This document shows positions 44,528-51,990 of a stretch of 64,000 nt of DNA, in pieces. Numbering within the stretch: the first letter of the stretch is position 1; each line of letters opens with the position of its first letter. This DNA is from Salinimicrobium sp963709775 (GTDB lineage Bacteria > Bacteroidota > Bacteroidia > Flavobacteriales > Flavobacteriaceae). A model generated the notes under the pieces. The model saw only the letters and a program-made list of their open reading frames with translations, ran no database searches and had not been told where the DNA came from. The DNA is taken from contig CAVPXS010000018.1 of assembly GCA_963709775.1 (NCBI GenBank), forward strand, positions 186,001-250,000. The letters are read 5' to 3'. The position numbers and the translations under genes are program-made.

Positions 44528-45831
44528 TTAGTAGTTGAGGTAAAGTTCCCGAAGCACTTCGTCCATCCTGGATTTCACGACTGCTGTTGGTACCATATAA
44601 TGATTATTCATAAAGCTAAAGATAAGGACCTTGCCCGATGATGTTATTAAATATCCGCTTAGGCTGTGGTTGTTGCTTAAAGTTCCGGTTTTGGCGAAGA
44701 TAAATGGAGGTTTGCCAGCGGGAGCCTTGTAATCGTTCTTCAAACTGCCCGAAACTCCTCCTGCGGGCAGCAGAGCGAAAAGTCGTTCCCGGGGAACTTC
44801 CCTGTATATTTTTTCCAGTACCCAAACCAGGCTTCGGGGAGTTAAAAGGTTGTAGCGGGAGAGACCCGAGCCATCCACCCATTTAATTTCATCGGGCATC
44901 TCCTTAAAAAGTTCGTCTTGCACATAATCAATGGCTATTTCTGCCTTAAGTGTATCAGAAATCTGTCCTGCAGCCATGAGTAGTAACTGCTCGGCAAAAA
45001 GATTATCACTGTCCTGCAACATCTTTTTATAAAGACTGTCCAATGGCCGGCTATACAATTTATGCTGAAGATCTATATGCTTCGGAAGATTTCGCATTAA
45101 ATTCACCTTTCTCTTCAGCGTATCGGAAAGAAGTCGTGCACTTAGTTCGGCTGAAGTAATGAAAGGCACCTGCTGTTCAAATGTTGATTTTCTTAAAAGT
45201 GGAATTTTGAAGCTGTTCTCTTTTAAATTCCGCTGAATCCCGGAAGAAATGGCCTTGCTGTCTTCTTCTATTTTATCATTAAAAAAGGGCGGTTCGGCTT
45301 TAAGGGAGATCTTCAGGATGAAAAACTGAAGTTCACAGTATTTCCGTAAAGCGGAAAAGGAGAACGTTCAGCAGAAAAGCTATAATTGTAATCATCCCAT
45401 GCCCAACCCGGTCCAAAAGGTGTTTCTGTAGCTTCAGGATAAATGAGCGTAAGGGTTTCGGAGTGGGAATTAAAAAAGTTCAGGATTTTTGAAGAATCGA
45501 ATTCGCTGTGTAAAAATGTAGGATCCCCGGTAGGGGCGAAATAAAGGGTGTCATTCGAAACCTCATATTTTAAAGCAGGAATTGAATCTTCCAGGATTTT
45601 TAATCCTGCATAAAAGCTGAACAGTTTGATGTTGGAAGCAGGGGTGAAATATTTCTGGGAATTGTGTTCAAAAATTACTTTCCGGGAGTGCGGATCATAA
45701 ACCATGAATCCTGTAAACCAGGAATTGGAAGCTTCGGCAGTAGAAAAGCTTTTTTTAAGTTCCCGGCTAACTTTTTTTCCCGGCGCACAGGAAAAAAGGA
45801 GCAGAAATCCGACATAAAACTGAAAGGATCT
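44528..45831 (-). pseudogene. dacB: D-alanyl-D-alanine carboxypeptidase/endopeptidase PBP4-type, frame broken near 45323
   Basis: Trims murein cross-links. The N-terminal frame carries the Ser-x-x-Lys motif in TPASNIKLFSF and runs to 45313. One T is missing from the minus-strand run in AGTTTTTC. Restoring it joins VNFSF to ILKISLKAEPPFF and the frame continues to 44528 with the SxN motif (DGSGLSRYNLLTP) and KTG box (FAKTGTLSNNHSLSGY). The total is about 434 residues. The very N-terminus is unresolved: an open frame from 45831 reads FQFYVGFLLLFSCAPGKK, a clear lipoprotein signal, but has no in-frame ATG before 45705. A second error near the start is therefore likely. Confidence 0.8.
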
Positions 45832-45937
45832 TTATGATTCGGCGTAAAACAGGCAAAAATTTGTTGCTTTAAAAGAAAGGGTTAAAGTAAGAAAACTTTG
45901 ACAGGAGTCCGAAAAATTTATTGGTCTGGAAGGGGTT

Positions 45938-45955
45938 CAAAAAATGCCATTTTTG
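45938..45955. repeat. dispersed palindrome copy with a one-base bulge, upstream of queE
   Basis: CAAAAAATG-C-CATTTTTG. It has the family core, but the left arm has six A instead of five, and the outer sequences pair poorly. It lies about 60 bases before the queE ATG. Confidence 0.55.
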
Positions 45956-46003
45956 ACAGGTGTGCTTTTGTTCGCTCAGGAGGGTTCGGTCATGGTTTTT
46001 ATG

Positions 46004-46011
46004 TACCTTTG
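46004..46011 (+). promoter_or_regulatory. -7 element of queE
   Basis: TACCTTTG, a full TAnnTTTG match, ends only 6 bases before the queE ATG at 46018. The transcript would start at or beside the start codon and be leaderless. Confidence 0.6.
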
Positions 46012-46017
46012 CCGGTT

Positions 46018-46650
46018 ATGAATGAGAAGGAAATGAACGAATTGGTGGAGCAGGGAAATATGCTGCCGCTAATGGAGGAATTTTATACCATACAGGGCGA
46101 AGGTTTTCATAAAGGAACTGCGGCTTATTTTATAAGAGTGGGTGGATGTGATGTAGGCTGCCACTGGTGTGATGTTAAGGAAAGCTGGGACGCAAAATTG
46201 CATCCTCCTACCGGCGTGGAAACTATTGTTGATAATGCTTTAAAGAGCAGTAAAACAATAGTGGTTACAGGAGGCGAACCTCTTACATGGAATATGGAGC
46301 CGCTTACCAGCCGTTTAAAGGAAAAAGGAGCTAAGATCCATATTGAAACTTCAGGGGCTTATCCTCTTACGGGGACCTGGGACTGGATATGTCTCTCTCC
46401 CAAGAAAATTAAACTTCCTACCGAGGAGATCTATGAGGTTGCGAATGAATTAAAGGTGATCGTTTTCAACAAACATGACTTTAAATTCGCCGAAGAACAG
46501 GCGGCCAAAGTCAATGAAAACTGTATTCTTTACCTGCAACCCGAATGGAGCAACAGGGAAAAGATGATGCCTCTTATCGTAGAGTATGTCATGCAGAATC
46601 CAAACTGGAAGGTTTCCCTTCAAACGCATAAATATTTGAATATCCCATAA
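46018..46650 (+). CDS. queE: 7-carboxy-7-deazaguanine synthase (radical SAM)
   Basis: 210 residues. Radical SAM enzyme of queuosine precursor synthesis, converting carboxy-tetrahydropterin to carboxy-deazaguanine. It has EEFYTIQGEGFHKGTAAYFIRVGGC, the cluster motif CDVGCHWCD (Cys-x3-Cys-x2-Cys), VVTGGEPL (SAM binding) and the late LYLQPEW. The ATG at 46018 directly follows the -7 element. An ATG-less extension to 45898 would run through the promoter and palindrome, so it is rejected. No other que gene is adjacent, but folE at 59 kb supplies the shared first step of the pathway. Confidence 0.93.
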   Translation: MNEKEMNELVEQGNMLPLMEEFYTIQGEGFHKGTAAYFIRVGGCDVGCHWCDVKESWDAKLHPPTGVETIVDNALKSSKTIVVTGGEPLTWNMEPLTSRLKEKGAKIHIETSGAYPLTGTWDWICLSPKKIKLPTEEIYEVANELKVIVFNKHDFKFAEEQAAKVNENCILYLQPEWSNREKMMPLIVEYVMQNPNWKVSLQTHKYLNIP

Positions 46651-46682
46651 AAAAAACGCCCTCTTAAAAGGGCGTTTTTTTT
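46651..46682. terminator. bidirectional terminator between queE and DUF2911
   Basis: AAAAAACGCCCTCTTAAAAGGGCGTTTTTTTT. It has A and T tracts on both sides and lies between two convergent genes. Confidence 0.9.
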
Positions 46683-46701
46683 CGTCTGTTTTCTATAGAG
46701 G

Positions 46702-47277
46702 TTATTGGGCCTCTTTGAATGGTACTATTACATAACTGTCATCCCAGCCAATAAAAAGATCGGCGCCATCATTACTTTTTGCGAAATTCATGGAAAGCGC
46801 GTCAATAGGTACAGGTGACTTTCTCACCGGCACGGTAATACGGGCTACATCTTTTTCTACATGATAATCATACGCACCCCATATGTTGGTGCTATTGTTT
46901 AGGATGATCGTCCATTCCTTTTCTCTTGGAATGGTGAAAAGTGTATAGGTTCCTTGTTTGATGGTTTTACCTCCTACCATAAGGTCCTGGTAAATAGTAA
47001 TCTCTGTAGCCTCATTTGCTCCCGTTCTCCATACTTCTCCATAAGGAACCAGCTTCCCGAATACTTCCCTGTCGCGGGTTTGGGGTCTACTGTAAAGAAC
47101 TCTTGCCATGGGTTCGTTATTTTCACCTCTAAACAAGGCGACATCCATTGGGCTCACATCAAGTTTTGAAAAGTTTGGACCATCATTATCCTTTAAAGTT
47201 TCTGTTGTGTCCTGGGCATATAATTGGGTGGAAAGAGACCCGGCCAGAACTGCGAACATTATAAATATTTTCTTCAT
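46702..47277 (-). CDS. secreted DUF2911 protein
   Basis: 191 residues. The signal peptide is MKKIFIMFAVLAGSLSTQLYAQ. The DUF2911 body has ARVLYSRPQTRDREVFGKLVPYGEVWRTGANEATEITI (about 58-95), GGKTIKQGTYTLFTIPREKEWTIILN and WGAYDYHVEKDVARITVPV. The family is widespread in Bacteroidota and of unknown function. It is probably periplasmic or outer-membrane associated, and monocistronic. Confidence 0.88.
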   Translation of the reverse strand: MKKIFIMFAVLAGSLSTQLYAQDTTETLKDNDGPNFSKLDVSPMDVALFRGENNEPMARVLYSRPQTRDREVFGKLVPYGEVWRTGANEATEITIYQDLMVGGKTIKQGTYTLFTIPREKEWTIILNNSTNIWGAYDYHVEKDVARITVPVRKSPVPIDALSMNFAKSNDGADLFIGWDDSYVIVPFKEAQ

Positions 47278-47289
47278 TTCGTCTTTATT

Positions 47290-47635
47290 TTAAATTTGGT
47301 TTAAATATAAAGCATGCTGTCGGATTTTTAGTTAAGATTTTCCTTATTTACCGTTAAAAAGATGGAAAAGTAAATCGGCGGGTTTAATGAAAAATTTTTA
47401 CCCGAAACACCGGGTTTGGGATAAGTTCTATTTTGTGAATAAGCTGTTTCTTCTTTGGGTTTAAACATTGCATTTAAAAATGTTGAGAGTATTGATTTAT
47501 AAAAGTCTAATGCGTAAATACAATAGTTCATCTAACTTTTCTCAAATGGCTACAGGAGAGGTTTTTTCCACATAAATTGTTGATAACTTAGAGGCTTTAA
47601 CAAAGGTGGAGGTGGATTTACAGGTATGATTTTGG
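47290..47635. other. non-coding region upstream of gyrB with DnaA-box-like sites
   Basis: About 345 AT-rich bases between two divergent genes. It holds one perfect DnaA-box match to TTATNCACA (TTATTCACA, minus strand, 47442-47434) and two one-mismatch sites (TTTTCCACA at 47564-47572; TTATCAACA, minus strand, 47587-47579). It also has an ACCCG/CGGGT hairpin at 47400-47415. No convincing gene. Confidence 0.35.
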
Positions 47636-47643
47636 TATATTTG
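47636..47643 (+). promoter_or_regulatory. -7 element of gyrB
   Basis: TATATTTG, a full TAnnTTTG match, 39 bases before the gyrB ATG at 47683. It also shows that the upstream ATG at 47626 cannot be the start. Confidence 0.6.
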
Positions 47644-47682
47644 TTCGTTATAGAAATTGATAAAATTTTAACGAATTTAAGT

Positions 47683-49623
47683 ATGAGCGAAGAGGTTAAA
47701 AGAAGCAGTTATTCGGCTGACAGTATCCAGGCATTGGAGGGCATGGAGCATGTGCGTATGCGACCTTCCATGTACATTGGGGATACTGGAGTGAGAGGCT
47801 TGCATCACCTGGTTTATGAGGTGGTAGACAATTCTATTGATGAAGCCCTTGCGGGACACTGTGATGTTATAAAAGTCACTATAAACGAAGATAATTCTAT
47901 TACAACAGAGGATAACGGTCGTGGTATCCCTGTAGATTTACATAAAAAAGAAGGAGTATCTGCGCTTGAGGTTGTAATGACCAAAATTGGTGCAGGAGGG
48001 AAGTTTGATAAAGACTCTTATAAAGTTTCAGGTGGACTTCACGGGGTAGGTGTGAGTTGTGTTAACGCACTCTCCGATCATCTAAAAGCCACAGTTTACC
48101 GCGATGGTACTATCTGGGAGCAGGAGTACGAAAAAGGGAAGCCAATGTATCCGGTGAAATCTGTCGGCACGACAGATCTTAATGGAACTGTAGTTACTTT
48201 TAAGCCCGATGTTTCTATTTTTCAGCAAACCTCGGAATATAATTATGATACCCTTGCCAGCAGGATGCGGGAACTTGCCTTTTTGAATAAAGGGATAACA
48301 ATAACGCTTACAGATCGCAGGGAGAAGGATGATAAAGGAGAATTTGTTTCTGAAGTTTTCCATTCAGAAGAAGGACTTAAGGAGTTTATAAAGTTCCTTG
48401 ATGGAACAAGGGAGCCTATCATTAGCGAAGTAATTTCGATAGAAGGGGAGAAAAATGATATCCCTGTTGAAGTGGCTATGGTTTATAACACTTCGTTCAA
48501 CGAAAATCTTCACTCTTACGTTAACAATATCAATACCCACGAGGGAGGTACTCACCTTGCCGGTTTCAGGAGAGGATTGACTACCACCCTGAAAAAATAT
48601 GCCGATGCTTCAGGCTTACTTGATAAGCTGAAGTTCGAAATTTCAGGAGATGATTTCCGGGAAGGTTTAACAGCAATAGTTTCGGTTAAAGTTGCAGAGC
48701 CTCAGTTTGAAGGACAGACTAAGACCAAGCTTGGAAACAGGGAGGTTACTGCTGCGGTTTCGCAGGCAGTTTCTGAAATGCTGGAAAACTACCTTGAAGA
48801 GAATCCTAATGATGCGAAGACCATTGTTCAAAAGGTGATCCTTGCTGCGCAGGCACGTCATGCCGCCAAGAAGGCTCGTGAAATGGTGCAGCGTAAAACC
48901 GTGATGAGCGGGGGTGGATTGCCAGGAAAACTTTCAGATTGTGCATCCCAGGATCCGCACGAGAGTGAAGTGTTCCTTGTAGAGGGTGACTCGGCGGGAG
49001 GAACGGCCAAACAAGGTCGTGACCGTCATTTTCAAGCTATTCTTCCTTTAAGGGGTAAGATCCTGAATGTGGAAAAAGCGATGAGCCATAAGGTTTTCGA
49101 AAATGAGGAGATCAAGAACATCTATACTGCTCTTGGTGTTACAATTGGAACTGAAGAGGATAGTAAAGCACTAAACCTTTCTAAGTTGAGGTATCATAAA
49201 GTAGTGATCATGTGTGATGCCGATGTTGATGGAAGTCACATCGCCACTCTTATTCTTACTTTCTTCTTTAGATACATGAAAGAATTGATCGAGGCAGGTC
49301 ACATATTTATTGCGACACCGCCGCTTTACCTTATTAAGAAAGGTAGTAAAAAGCGCTATGCCTGGTCCAATAAGGAGCGTGATGAGATCGCCAATTCCTT
49401 TAGTGGAGGAGTGAGCGTGCAGCGTTACAAAGGTCTTGGGGAGATGAATGCAGAGCAGTTATGGGATACCACCATGAATCCTGAATTCCGTACGCTACGC
49501 CAGGTAACGATTGACAATACAGGAGAGGCCGACAGGATCTTCTCGATGTTGATGGGAGATGAGGTGCCGCCTCGTAGAGAATTTATTGAAAAGAATGCTG
49601 TTTACGCAAATATCGATGCATAA
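47683..49623 (+). CDS. gyrB: DNA gyrase subunit B
   Basis: 646 residues. ATPase subunit of gyrase. The GHKL domain has EVVDNSIDEALAGHCD, NGRGIPVDLHKKEGVSALEVV and GGLHGVGVSCVNALS. The TOPRIM domain has LVEGDSAGGTAKQGRDRHFQAILPLRGKILNVEKA and IMCDADVDGSHIATLILTFF. The C-terminal QRYKGLGEMNAEQLWDTTM is typical. The short length, without the proteobacterial insert, fits Bacteroidota. The start MSEEVKRSSYSADSIQALEG is chosen because the ATG at 47626 precedes the promoter. Confidence 0.97.
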   Translation: MSEEVKRSSYSADSIQALEGMEHVRMRPSMYIGDTGVRGLHHLVYEVVDNSIDEALAGHCDVIKVTINEDNSITTEDNGRGIPVDLHKKEGVSALEVVMTKIGAGGKFDKDSYKVSGGLHGVGVSCVNALSDHLKATVYRDGTIWEQEYEKGKPMYPVKSVGTTDLNGTVVTFKPDVSIFQQTSEYNYDTLASRMRELAFLNKGITITLTDRREKDDKGEFVSEVFHSEEGLKEFIKFLDGTREPIISEVISIEGEKNDIPVEVAMVYNTSFNENLHSYVNNINTHEGGTHLAGFRRGLTTTLKKYADASGLLDKLKFEISGDDFREGLTAIVSVKVAEPQFEGQTKTKLGNREVTAAVSQAVSEMLENYLEENPNDAKTIVQKVILAAQARHAAKKAREMVQRKTVMSGGGLPGKLSDCASQDPHESEVFLVEGDSAGGTAKQGRDRHFQAILPLRGKILNVEKAMSHKVFENEEIKNIYTALGVTIGTEEDSKALNLSKLRYHKVVIMCDADVDGSHIATLILTFFFRYMKELIEAGHIFIATPPLYLIKKGSKKRYAWSNKERDEIANSFSGGVSVQRYKGLGEMNAEQLWDTTMNPEFRTLRQVTIDNTGEADRIFSMLMGDEVPPRREFIEKNAVYANIDA

Positions 49624-49645
49624 AACACGAGTAAATATTTAAAGA

Positions 49646-49673
49646 AAACCCTGCAGAAATGCAGGGTTTTTTG
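49646..49673 (+). terminator. terminator of gyrB
   Basis: AAAACCCTGCAGAAATGCAGGGTTTTTTG, stem AACCCTGCA / TGCAGGGTT, 23 bases after the stop. Confidence 0.88.
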
Positions 49674-49741
49674 TTTGTAAGAGTCTTCTGAAGAAGCTAT
49701 GTTTTTTTTGTTATTTTTACTCAACTTCAAAACTAAACCTT

Positions 49742-50732
49742 GTGAAAAAAATCTTTTCCTTTCTTTTCTTGTTACTTATCTCTATTTCTACTGCTTCCGC
49801 CCAGATCGGAAGACAATGACATGATTTTCATTAATGACATGCTTACTCATTGGTGCGGAATTTTGCACGAACCTGCAGCCGAGGGAGCCGTCCTACCAGG
49901 CAAGTGCGGGTTGGTTCAGTTCAGCAATTGCTCTTAGAAAAATGGGAATTGGAGTGTTATCTCTTCATGGAAATGCTATTTTTGTGCCTTCAGATAAAAA
50001 GAATTCAATCTTTCCAATTCAGATCTTAAAATCCTAGAAATTGAAGGCGCTGAAAATGCTGATTTGCCAACAGCTTTTGGTGGTGGCAGTTCCGTAACCC
50101 TAAGTGGAGAAATTAATTTCAACTGGGCTGGTCATTCCTGTAGATGATTTAAAGCCATAGAGGGAATTCGAAGGAGTTATGTTCCCCATGCATTTGTTCA
50201 GGCTGCTGTAGGGGTATCTGCAGGAACTGAAATTACTGTTCGTGCGATGCCAAAAGTTACTATTGATGGGGTTGCTGCAAGCACTTATGGAATGGGAGTG
50301 AAGCACAACTTGAGCCAGTACTTCGGCTACAATTATCCTGAAGATTTCCAATTAGCTTTAGGAGCTTCTTATTCCAAATTAACTGTAGAGTATGCATTTG
50401 ATCCTACATGGGCTGAAGGTTTAATTACTTTTAGATGAAATTGATGTTGATGCCAATCTATTTATGGCTGAAGTCATTGGATCAAAAAACTGGGGGATGT
50501 TTGAAGATTTTTGCGGCAGCCGGTGCAATGAATTCTTCGTTTCAGCTATAAATTGGTGGAACGGGTGCAGGTAGGCCTTGTAAATGCTGAAGTTGACACA
50601 CTTGAGGATTCAATAATTCAATTTAAAGGTGACTTTGGTTTTAACGTGCATTTTGACCGTTTCAGGTTGAGTGCAATGGGTACGGTAGGAGAATTTTTCA
50701 ATGCAAATTTAGGTCTTCATGTAAGGATATAA
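49742..50732 (+). pseudogene. DUF6588-like secreted outer-membrane protein, about eight frame breaks
   Basis: The GTG at 49742 begins a clean signal peptide (KKIFSFLFLLLISISTASAQ). After that the protein can only be read by changing frame about eight times. Segments in order are DNDMIFINDML, SYQASAGWFSSAIAL, NLSNSDLKILEIEGAEN, LVIPVDDL, KAIEGIRRSYVPHAFVQAAVG...GVKHNLSQYFGYNYPEDFQLALGASYSKLTVEYAFDPTWAEG, DEIDVDANLFMAEVIGSKNWGMF, FAAAGAMNSSF, and YKLVERVQVGLVNAE...FFNANLGLHVRI. The pattern resembles DUF6588 proteins of flavobacteria (about 330 residues, beta-barrel-like). Each segment is free of stops and sounds conserved, so many recent indels or poor sequence quality are more likely than old decay. 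Confidence 0.7.
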
Positions 50733-50825
50733 AGTGCGGTTTTTGCCATGGAATTTGAAAGAAAACTCCTGTGAAATTCGTATTTTAGCAGCACTGTTAA
50801 TCAAAATTAACCAAACTAATTTAAA

Positions 50826-51758
50826 ATGAAAGTTACTATAGTAGGTGCCGGAGCTGTTGGAGCCAGCTGTGCGGAATACATCGCCATTAAAAATTTTGCT
50901 TCAGAAGTAGTTTTAATTGATATTAAAGAGGACTATGCCGAAGGTAAGGCTATGGATCTCATGCAAACCTCTTCTCTTCTTGGATTCGATACTAAAATCA
51001 CCGGAAGCACAAATGACTATTCAAAAACTGCAAATTCAGATATCGCTGTGATCACCAGTGGTGTGCCACGTAAGCCAGGCATGACCCGTGAAGAACTTAT
51101 AGGCATCAATGCAGATATCGTAAAATCTGTTTCTAAGAGCCTTTTGGAACATTCTCCAAACGTGACTTTGATCGTGGTGAGCAACCCGATGGATACCATG
51201 ACTTACCTGGTGCATAAAACCACTAAGCTTCCAAAGAACAAAATTATAGGAATGGGTGGCGCTCTGGATAGTGCCCGATTCAAATATAGAATTAGTGAAG
51301 CTCTTGGCTGTCCGGCATCAGATGTTGACGGGATGGTTATAGGAGGGCATAGCGACACCGGAATGGTGCCGTTAACAAGACTTGCCACACGTAACTCTGT
51401 ACCTGTTTCAGAATTCCTTTCTAAGGAGCGTATAGAGCAGGTTTCAGAAGATACTAAGGTTGGTGGAGCTACGCTTACCAAAATGTTAGGAACCAGTGCT
51501 TGGTATGCACCCGGGGCCGCTGTTTCTTCTCTTGTACAGGCAATTGCCTGCGACCAGAAAAAAATGTTCCCATGTTCTGCCCTTTTAGAAGGGGAGTACG
51601 GGCTTAACGATCTGTGTATTGGAGTGCCGGTGATCCTTGGGAAAAATGGAATTGAGAAAATTGTGGAGGTGGAACTTGATGATGCCGAGAAATCCAAGCT
51701 GAAGGAGAGTTCAGAGGGAGTTTCAAAAACCAATGATCTTCTCGACCTGAAGAAATAA
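50826..51758 (+). CDS. mdh: malate dehydrogenase
   Basis: 310 residues. NAD-dependent malate/oxaloacetate interconversion in the TCA cycle. The Rossmann GxGxxG is VGAGAVGASCAEY (about 6-18), with the NAD-selecting Asp in VVLIDIKEDYAEGKAMDL. Substrate Arg residues are in TSGVPRKPGMTREEL and the catalytic His in VIGGHSDTGMVPL (about 172-184). The sequence groups with the LDH-like tetrameric MDH type. Promoter-like TATTTTAG lies about 45 bases upstream (weak). It is followed by an unusual structured gap. Confidence 0.96.
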   Translation: MKVTIVGAGAVGASCAEYIAIKNFASEVVLIDIKEDYAEGKAMDLMQTSSLLGFDTKITGSTNDYSKTANSDIAVITSGVPRKPGMTREELIGINADIVKSVSKSLLEHSPNVTLIVVSNPMDTMTYLVHKTTKLPKNKIIGMGGALDSARFKYRISEALGCPASDVDGMVIGGHSDTGMVPLTRLATRNSVPVSEFLSKERIEQVSEDTKVGGATLTKMLGTSAWYAPGAAVSSLVQAIACDQKKMFPCSALLEGEYGLNDLCIGVPVILGKNGIEKIVEVELDDAEKSKLKESSEGVSKTNDLLDLKK

Positions 51759-51787
51759 TTTTTCACGAAGAATAGCTTTAGAAGAAG

Positions 51788-51814
51788 CTTCTCGAAAGTG
51801 TCATTTTTGAGAGG
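51788..51814. repeat. dispersed palindrome copy with compensating G-U pairs, after mdh
   Basis: CTTCTCGAAAGTG, a single T, then CATTTTTGAGAGG. The left arm has A-to-G changes at two positions, which still pair as G-U in RNA, so pairing is kept while sequence changes. It probably also acts as the mdh terminator, together with the ATTTTT that follows. Confidence 0.65.
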
Positions 51815-51924
51815 ATTTTTCCTGCCGGCAGAATCGCCGGCACCTCGGAGAAACCTCGATATGACAGTACTTTAGAGAAGCTTCTTTTTTTAATTTTAAA
51901 AGTTAATTTTTTCAAAAAATATAA

Positions 51925-51955
51925 TTGGGTTTTCTATCTTGAAAACCTATATTTG
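51925..51955 (+). promoter_or_regulatory. promoter of secDF
   Basis: TTG at 51925-51927, a 20-base spacer, then TATATTTG at 51948-51955. The ATG is 36 bases further on. Confidence 0.7.
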
Positions 51956-51990
51956 TCCGTTTTAAAAAAATGAACATAAATTAAAGAATA

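Noticed and set aside
45898..46017. N-terminal extension of queE by 40 residues
   Set aside because: It runs through a palindrome and the -7 promoter element, and the added residues do not look like protein.
47328..47531. 67-residue minus-strand open frame upstream of gyrB
   Set aside because: No family resemblance, no start context or promoter, and it covers DnaA-box-like sites and an intergenic hairpin. Chance frame in AT-rich DNA.
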